Assembly: GCA_902609035.1 (NCBI GenBank)
Contig: CACLQG010000031.1
Coordinates: 1 to 11,614, forward strand
Direction of reading: 5' to 3'
From: an uncultured Bacteroidota bacterium
GTDB taxonomy: Bacteria > Bacteroidota > Bacteroidia > Flavobacteriales > Flavobacteriaceae
DNA length: 11,614 nt
Part shown: one piece after another, positions 6,851 through 11,614 of the stretch
Layout of the letters: every line of letters starts with the position of its first letter
Numbering within the stretch: position 1 is the first letter of the stretch
The notes under the pieces: generated by a model
What the model saw: the letters and a program-made list of their open reading frames with translations, nothing else
What the model was told of the DNA's origin: nothing
Database searches by the model: none
Program-made: the position numbers and the translations under genes

Positions 6851-9800
6851 ATTGCTTTTTTGATAACTACTATAGTTATATCATCTGGATTCATAAGTCC
6901 ATTAGACCAATTGTCAGACATATCAACCAAAGCATCCTTAATCTTTTCAGCACCCTTATTACAATTGTTTTTAATGCAATCAAAAACTTTAGGATAATCA
7001 AGTAGAACATTATCTTTGTTCGGTAATTCTGGCAGTCCATCAGATATCATTACCATCACATCTCCCTTTTTAAAATCTTTCTTGACTCCTTCAAATTTTT
7101 CACCCTCTATACCACCTAGAGGAAGATTTGGAACAAGAATTTCCTCAACTTTATTTTGATGAGCGTTGTAGTAATATGTAGGTGGCATTGCAGCAGATGA
7201 TAATTCAACAGAACCATTATTAATTTTTGCTACACTTAAACTCATTCTAAGCCTACCGAAATTAACTCTTTTTACAATTGAATTAAGATGATTTAGAATT
7301 GAACCTGGATTGGACATTTCAATACCATTCAAACCAGCTTTGGTCACAGATACCATAATCCCTGAAACTACTCCATGTCCAGTAGCATCTCCACAAACAA
7401 CAAAAAGTTCCTTGTCTTCACTTTCAATAAAGTCATAATAATCTCCACCAACCTCGGTTGCAGACTTTAGATAAACACTAATGTCATACTCCTTTCTTGA
7501 GGGGATAACTTTGGGAAGAAGGCTATTTTGAAGTTCTCTCGCTTCCTCTAATTCTTTGTTTCTTCTCTCTTCCTCTAATTTCTTAGATGTAGATTTCTCT
7601 CTCCATCTAGAGTAAAAATAAATTCCTAATATGGCAAATAATACATATGCAACTATGGTTTCTATTCTTTGATACCAAGGTGGAGTTTTGAAGAGATTTA
7701 GTGCTATTACATTATTGCTCTCAACACCACTTTTATTAATTGATTTAATCTTTAATTCAGATCCATAATTCGGAAGAGATTGGATTCTTAAAATATTATT
7801 AAAACCATTTGAGGTAAAACCTTCATTTGAAGCATTTAAATTGTAAAAATACTCCACCTGATTCCTTTTATATTTGTTATTTGTAAACAACTCAATTTCA
7901 ATAAAATCCACATTAGAGTTCAAATCAATAATCCCATTATCAACTTGTGAATAAACAAAATCATTAGATTCTTCATAAACCTTAGTGTTTAATATGGAAA
8001 TCTCATATTTGTTATCGTCTAATGCAATTTGATCTGTTTGAAATGAGATAATTTTTTTAGATCCAATGACTTCAATTTCTTCAATTAAAGTCTCATTTTG
8101 AAATCCAAAACCATCATCATCACTATTAATTATATTTTCATCCTCAAAAGTATTTACTCTGAGTGGGTCCTGATTAAAAACAAGTACATCAAATCCATTT
8201 GTGATGTCTATTTCATACTTAAAACTATCTAACCCCTCGAAATAGTTAATACCTTTTGATGATAAAACAAAAATAAAATTAGAGCCAAAATCAGAATCTA
8301 TAATGTTATTCGATATTAATCCATCATCTGATTTAAGTTGGGTAAAAACAGAATCTTTGACATTGTATACAAAAAGTCCATCTCCTTGAGTGGAAATTAA
8401 TGCCTTATTATATTCAGCCCCAAAAGTGATTTTGTTTATTGATTTTGAGGTAATTCTCTTATTATTAATGGTATCAGTAGAATAAATGATTGGTTCTGAA
8501 TCAATATTTTTATTAAAAACATGAAGCCCTGTCTCAGAATTTGAAATCCATAAATCACCTCCAACCAATTCTACATCTGAAAATCCTCTAGGAAATTTAT
8601 TATTAAACAACTCATCATATCTATAATCCTTAAATTCTGATGATTCAATATCAAATGTTACTATTCCATTTGAATATGATAGATATATCAATTCATTGAT
8701 TGAAACTATACCATTAAATAAAACAGTATTTGGCAGGGCAAAACTAGAGGTACTAGACGTATCCAGATCTAAAATGGACAATTCTGAATTGGTTAAGATA
8801 GCTAGATTTCCATTTTTTAAATAAGTAACATTTCTGCCATTTGATGATAGATTGTTTAGGTAAGAGATTGATTCTTTTTCTAGAAAAGAATTTAATTTTA
8901 TTGTCTTTTTATCCCCTGCAATCAGACTTGTAACGGTTTTTTGATCCACATACAAATAATCATTTTGGTTAAGTGATTTGTAGAAATGATATCTTCTTTC
9001 AGAAAACTCTAAGTGACCTAATATTGGTTTTTCTTTTATAAATACATTTTCAAAATCTTTATTTACAAAAAGACCATTGATGGAGGATACAATAATGTTT
9101 TCGTTCTTATCGATACATAGTCCATTCATTGGATATTGATTTGAAAAATTATCCAGCTGATTTCCCAAATAATTAAACTTTACAACTCTACTTTTATTTT
9201 TACCCCAAATAAACAAATGTTTATCTGTTGTAGAAATTTTATCGAATTCATTTGAATTATTTTTTAACAATAAATCACTTCGAATAAAATTATAGTCATA
9301 ATCAAATGAGAGTTTGAATAGTCCATTGTTAGATAAAACAAAAGCATGAAAAGCAACTATATCATCACTTTGACCACTTGTTTCCTGGATATCAAATTCA
9401 TCATCTCCAAATATTTCAACTTTTTTTACATAAACATCAAAAACTTCGTCAAACTTAAACTGTTCTATACTTTTAAATTTCTTTTCTTTAATATTTAAAA
9501 TTTCTAAACCTCTGCGTCTTGCCAGAACAATATTATTATTGTCAAAAATTGAAATTGAATTAACGGTCTCAGATCCAAATTCCGACTGAGATGTTAATCT
9601 TATAAAGCTATTATTATCCCTATCAAACAAATTTATAATCTGATCAGCCGCCAATACAATATCACCTGTCTCCTGATTCAAAAATTTAATTGTTTTTTGT
9701 CTTGATGATTCAAAAAAAGAATTTGAAGATATTGTAAAAGGGTTTAAAGGATCAGTTTTGTAATTATTGATAATATTAAAATCGTAATCTAATTGGTATA

Positions 9801-10203
9801 AGCCATTATTTGAAGTTGTTACGTAGACTAGATTGTTTTTTTTGTCATCAACTATTGAGATAGGTAACGGGATTTTTACTCTATTATAATTATATTCTTC
9901 TCTATTGAAAATACTTAAACCGTCTTTACTTACAAACAATAATTTATTATCAATCTCAATTATGTTTTGGATTGAAGAATTGAGTAGAGAGTTTTTCTCC
10001 GATAAAATCGATTGAAAATTATGTATATTATTGCCATCGTACATATCAAGTCCCTCCTCAGTTGCTATCCAAAATAAGTCTTTCGAGTCAAAAATGGAAA
10101 CGTTAATTTTTTTGGAGGACAATTCTGATTCAAACTCAATCAACTGACAAAAAGCTTTGCCAAATATTAAAAAACAAAAAATTATTAAAATTATTTTTTT
10201 CAA
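6847..10203 (-). CDS. Periplasmic propeller / Y_Y_Y / membrane-anchored SpoIIE (RsbU-type PP2C) phosphatase
   Basis: This is a 1118-residue protein. Residues 1-20 are a signal peptide (KKIILIIFCFLIF, cleavage near AFC-Q). About 30-700 form a large beta-propeller with two-component-regulator repeats such as FWIATEEGLDMYDG (44-57), VYVTTSNNGLYQLD, LWISNSETGLHVFN and ALISTQGDGLFVYN. About 770-838 is a Y_Y_Y domain ending in the usual PPWYQ. A single membrane helix lies at 848-867, then a charged coiled-coil (868-895), then the PP2C/SpoIIE domain (900-1116). Phosphatase motifs are EVGGDYYDF (D921), GDATGHG (D939), SDGLPEL (D1055) and PDDIT (D1107/D1108), so metal ligands are intact; the usual SAG.PP is SAAMPP. 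In the family such enzymes dephosphorylate STAS proteins. An external ligand is expected to control it. The start is a TTG at 10203, directly after an in-frame TAA and 10 nt after the TPR gene. Confidence 0.92.
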   Translation of the reverse strand: MKKIILIIFCFLIFGKAFCQLIEFESELSSKKINVSIFDSKDLFWIATEEGLDMYDGNNIHNFQSILSEKNSLLNSSIQNIIEIDNKLLFVSKDGLSIFNREEYNYNRVKIPLPISIVDDKKNNLVYVTTSNNGLYQLDYDFNIINNYKTDPLNPFTISSNSFFESSRQKTIKFLNQETGDIVLAADQIINLFDRDNNSFIRLTSQSEFGSETVNSISIFDNNNIVLARRRGLEILNIKEKKFKSIEQFKFDEVFDVYVKKVEIFGDDEFDIQETSGQSDDIVAFHAFVLSNNGLFKLSFDYDYNFIRSDLLLKNNSNEFDKISTTDKHLFIWGKNKSRVVKFNYLGNQLDNFSNQYPMNGLCIDKNENIIVSSINGLFVNKDFENVFIKEKPILGHLEFSERRYHFYKSLNQNDYLYVDQKTVTSLIAGDKKTIKLNSFLEKESISYLNNLSSNGRNVTYLKNGNLAILTNSELSILDLDTSSTSSFALPNTVLFNGIVSINELIYLSYSNGIVTFDIESSEFKDYRYDELFNNKFPRGFSDVELVGGDLWISNSETGLHVFNKNIDSEPIIYSTDTINNKRITSKSINKITFGAEYNKALISTQGDGLFVYNVKDSVFTQLKSDDGLISNNIIDSDFGSNFIFVLSSKGINYFEGLDSFKYEIDITNGFDVLVFNQDPLRVNTFEDENIINSDDDGFGFQNETLIEEIEVIGSKKIISFQTDQIALDDNKYEISILNTKVYEESNDFVYSQVDNGIIDLNSNVDFIEIELFTNNKYKRNQVEYFYNLNASNEGFTSNGFNNILRIQSLPNYGSELKIKSINKSGVESNNVIALNLFKTPPWYQRIETIVAYVLFAILGIYFYSRWREKSTSKKLEEERRNKELEEARELQNSLLPKVIPSRKEYDISVYLKSATEVGGDYYDFIESEDKELFVVCGDATGHGVVSGIMVSVTKAGLNGIEMSNPGSILNHLNSIVKRVNFGRLRMSLSVAKINNGSVELSSAAMPPTYYYNAHQNKVEEILVPNLPLGGIEGEKFEGVKKDFKKGDVMVMISDGLPELPNKDNVLLDYPKVFDCIKNNCNKGAEKIKDALVDMSDNWSNGLMNPDDITIVVIKKAI

Positions 10204-10213
10204 TTATACTTTT

Positions 10214-11614
10214 TTACAATTGGTTATATAGTTTATTTGCAGCAGGTTTAACTGTACCATAAATCCAGCCAAACCCCCTTCTATCATATATTTTTTCGAG
10301 AACATCTTTAGCCTCTTCTTTTTGACCTAATCCATTAAGAGATAATGCATAAAAATAGTCCCAATAGAAATTTGTATAGGGGTTTAACCAAAATTCAACT
10401 CCAGTTCCATTGAATTCTAAACTATCTTCATTAAATTTTAATTTTTCTCGAAGCGAAATTGCTTTCTCATACTCGCCCGAAAGAGAAAATATCAAAAAAT
10501 TAAACCTATCGATAATCATAGGATTAAAATCAAACTCAGAAGTTAATTTTTTAGCTTCTTCAAAATCATTGTTTAGTATTCTTAACCAAACTTCGTCTCT
10601 TTTAACATATTTTGGAATTATCCTTGAAAGTTGATCATTTAATCCACTATTGATTCCTAAGGATCTGTTTCTCATAACAACATATGATTGATCAAAATTT
10701 GGAATTTCAATTAAAACTTGTTCACCATATTTCTTGAATGAATTAAAGTTTTTATATGACAACTTCTTTTCTCCATCCAAAGCATAAATAAAAGATTTAT
10801 AGTAATGTATTGATATTAAAAACTGGTTAATCTCTAATTGGTTAAATCCAAGTTGGGCTAAATTATTGGCGTAGTTGTCTAAAATCGAAATAGCTTTTGA
10901 ATAATTTTGGGCGAAAATATGAGCAATTACAAGCTGAAAAAGACGCTTCATTTTTGCATATGAATCTGTTTCAATTTCAAGAGCTTCATTGTAATATTTA
11001 AATGCATCTTCGACCTCATTCATCAAAAAAGATGCATTACCAGCTGTATGTAGCAACTCTGATCTGAAAGAGTTTCCATTTTGGTCACATATTTCAAGGC
11101 CTTTTAGATAGTATTCTCTAGCCTTTTTGAGGTTATTAGACCTTCGCCATCGATCACCAAAAAGTCTAAAAACTGAAGCATTTAAAGTGTCAATTTTTTT
11201 TAGCTTATTTATCTCACTTTCTAGTTTTAAAACATAATCTGGGTTATCAAATTTTTCTTTGATATTTTCTCCTCCAGGATGATTTATAACAAAAATTGAC
11301 CTGTTAATTTCCCAATTTGATGGATTTATTTTTAGACCAATTTCATAGAGCGAATCTCTTTTAAACTTATTAGAGGAACCATAAAATGATCCCAGAAGAT
11401 AATATGCGTTGCTGTTATTTGGATTTATTTGGACAAGTCTTTTCAAAAGTTGTTCAGTCAGATCATTATTTCCCCTTGACAAATCAATAAACACTCTCTC
11501 TGAATCTGTTGCATCATCATATCCACTTATAGCTCTTTTAAGATACTCTTCTTTTTTGATTATGTTTGTTTCAGGTATTTCTAAGCAGGCCATAATAAAG
11601 TTTGGCTCTATCCT
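10214..11614 (-). CDS. Tetratricopeptide-repeat protein, C-terminal part (cut by right edge)
   Basis: The frame is open to the window edge, giving at least 466 residues. An internal ATG at 11593 has no ribosome site, and the seven codons before it read RIEPNFI, continuing into MACLEIPE. This looks like the end of a TPR helix (consensus ldPnfamA), so the true start is probably outside. Several TPR-like helix pairs are visible: QINPNNSNAYYLLGSFYG, ASVFRLFGDRWRRSNNLKKAREYYLKGLEI, AFKYYNEALEIETDSYAKMK, NYSKAISILDNYA, and YALSLNGLGQKEEAKDVLEKIY near the C-terminus. TPR arrays mediate protein-protein contacts. The gene lies 10 nt upstream of the propeller phosphatase in the same orientation and is probably co-transcribed, so it may scaffold or modulate that sensor. 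The N-terminal domains, and whether it is secreted or anchored, cannot be seen. Confidence 0.8.
   Translation of the reverse strand, partial: RIEPNFIMACLEIPETNIIKKEEYLKRAISGYDDATDSERVFIDLSRGNNDLTEQLLKRLVQINPNNSNAYYLLGSFYGSSNKFKRDSLYEIGLKINPSNWEINRSIFVINHPGGENIKEKFDNPDYVLKLESEINKLKKIDTLNASVFRLFGDRWRRSNNLKKAREYYLKGLEICDQNGNSFRSELLHTAGNASFLMNEVEDAFKYYNEALEIETDSYAKMKRLFQLVIAHIFAQNYSKAISILDNYANNLAQLGFNQLEINQFLISIHYYKSFIYALDGEKKLSYKNFNSFKKYGEQVLIEIPNFDQSYVVMRNRSLGINSGLNDQLSRIIPKYVKRDEVWLRILNNDFEEAKKLTSEFDFNPMIIDRFNFLIFSLSGEYEKAISLREKLKFNEDSLEFNGTGVEFWLNPYTNFYWDYFYALSLNGLGQKEEAKDVLEKIYDRRGFGWIYGTVKPAANKLYNQL

Noticed and set aside
6847..10203. Hybrid two-component histidine kinase, as is common for propeller/Y_Y_Y proteins
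   Set aside because: The cytoplasmic part has the GGDYYDF, GDATGHG, SDG and DDIT motifs of a PP2C/SpoIIE phosphatase and no H box, HATPase or receiver domain.

Overview
This is an AT-rich window of dense, short-spaced genes. Its protein families point to the FCB group: Bacteroidota, or a relative such as Marinimicrobia. The evidence is a large periplasmic two-component-type propeller joined to a Y_Y_Y domain and a SpoIIE phosphatase, a Fur-like regulator divergent from a MerC-domain protein, weak or absent Shine-Dalgarno sites before most genes, and two TTG starts. This assignment is inference; the window has no rRNA, tRNA or phylogenetic marker.

Left part (1-2740, all minus strand, transcribed right to left): a decayed glucosamine-6-phosphate N-acetyltransferase (GNA1) relic, a second intact GNAT acetyltransferase, an APC-superfamily amino acid permease, and the N-terminal third of an iron-alcohol-dehydrogenase/glycerol-1-phosphate-dehydrogenase-like enzyme cut by the left edge. 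The genes are packed as an operon: a 9-nt gap, a 14-nt overlap, and a TAATG stop/start overlap.

Middle (2944-3782): a Fur/Zur-like metalloregulator and a small MerC-domain membrane protein, divergently transcribed from a 71-bp intergenic region. That region holds an imperfect palindrome that could be the regulator's operator. A 345-bp gene-free stretch (3783-4127) follows.

Right part (4128-11614): two convergent transcription units that together look like one signalling system. The plus-strand unit encodes an RsbW/SpoIIAB-like kinase, a STAS antagonist and a GAF-PAS-class III adenylate cyclase, with 8-nt overlap and 1-nt spacing. The minus-strand unit encodes a TPR protein (cut by the right edge) and a secreted-propeller, membrane-anchored PP2C/SpoIIE phosphatase of the RsbU type. 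The last genes of the two units meet on a single CTAG that supplies both stop codons. No sigma factor is present. The most attractive reading is a partner switch in which an extracytoplasmic signal drives dephosphorylation of the STAS protein, which sequesters the kinase-like protein and so alters cAMP synthesis by the co-transcribed cyclase. The parts are well supported; the wiring is inference.
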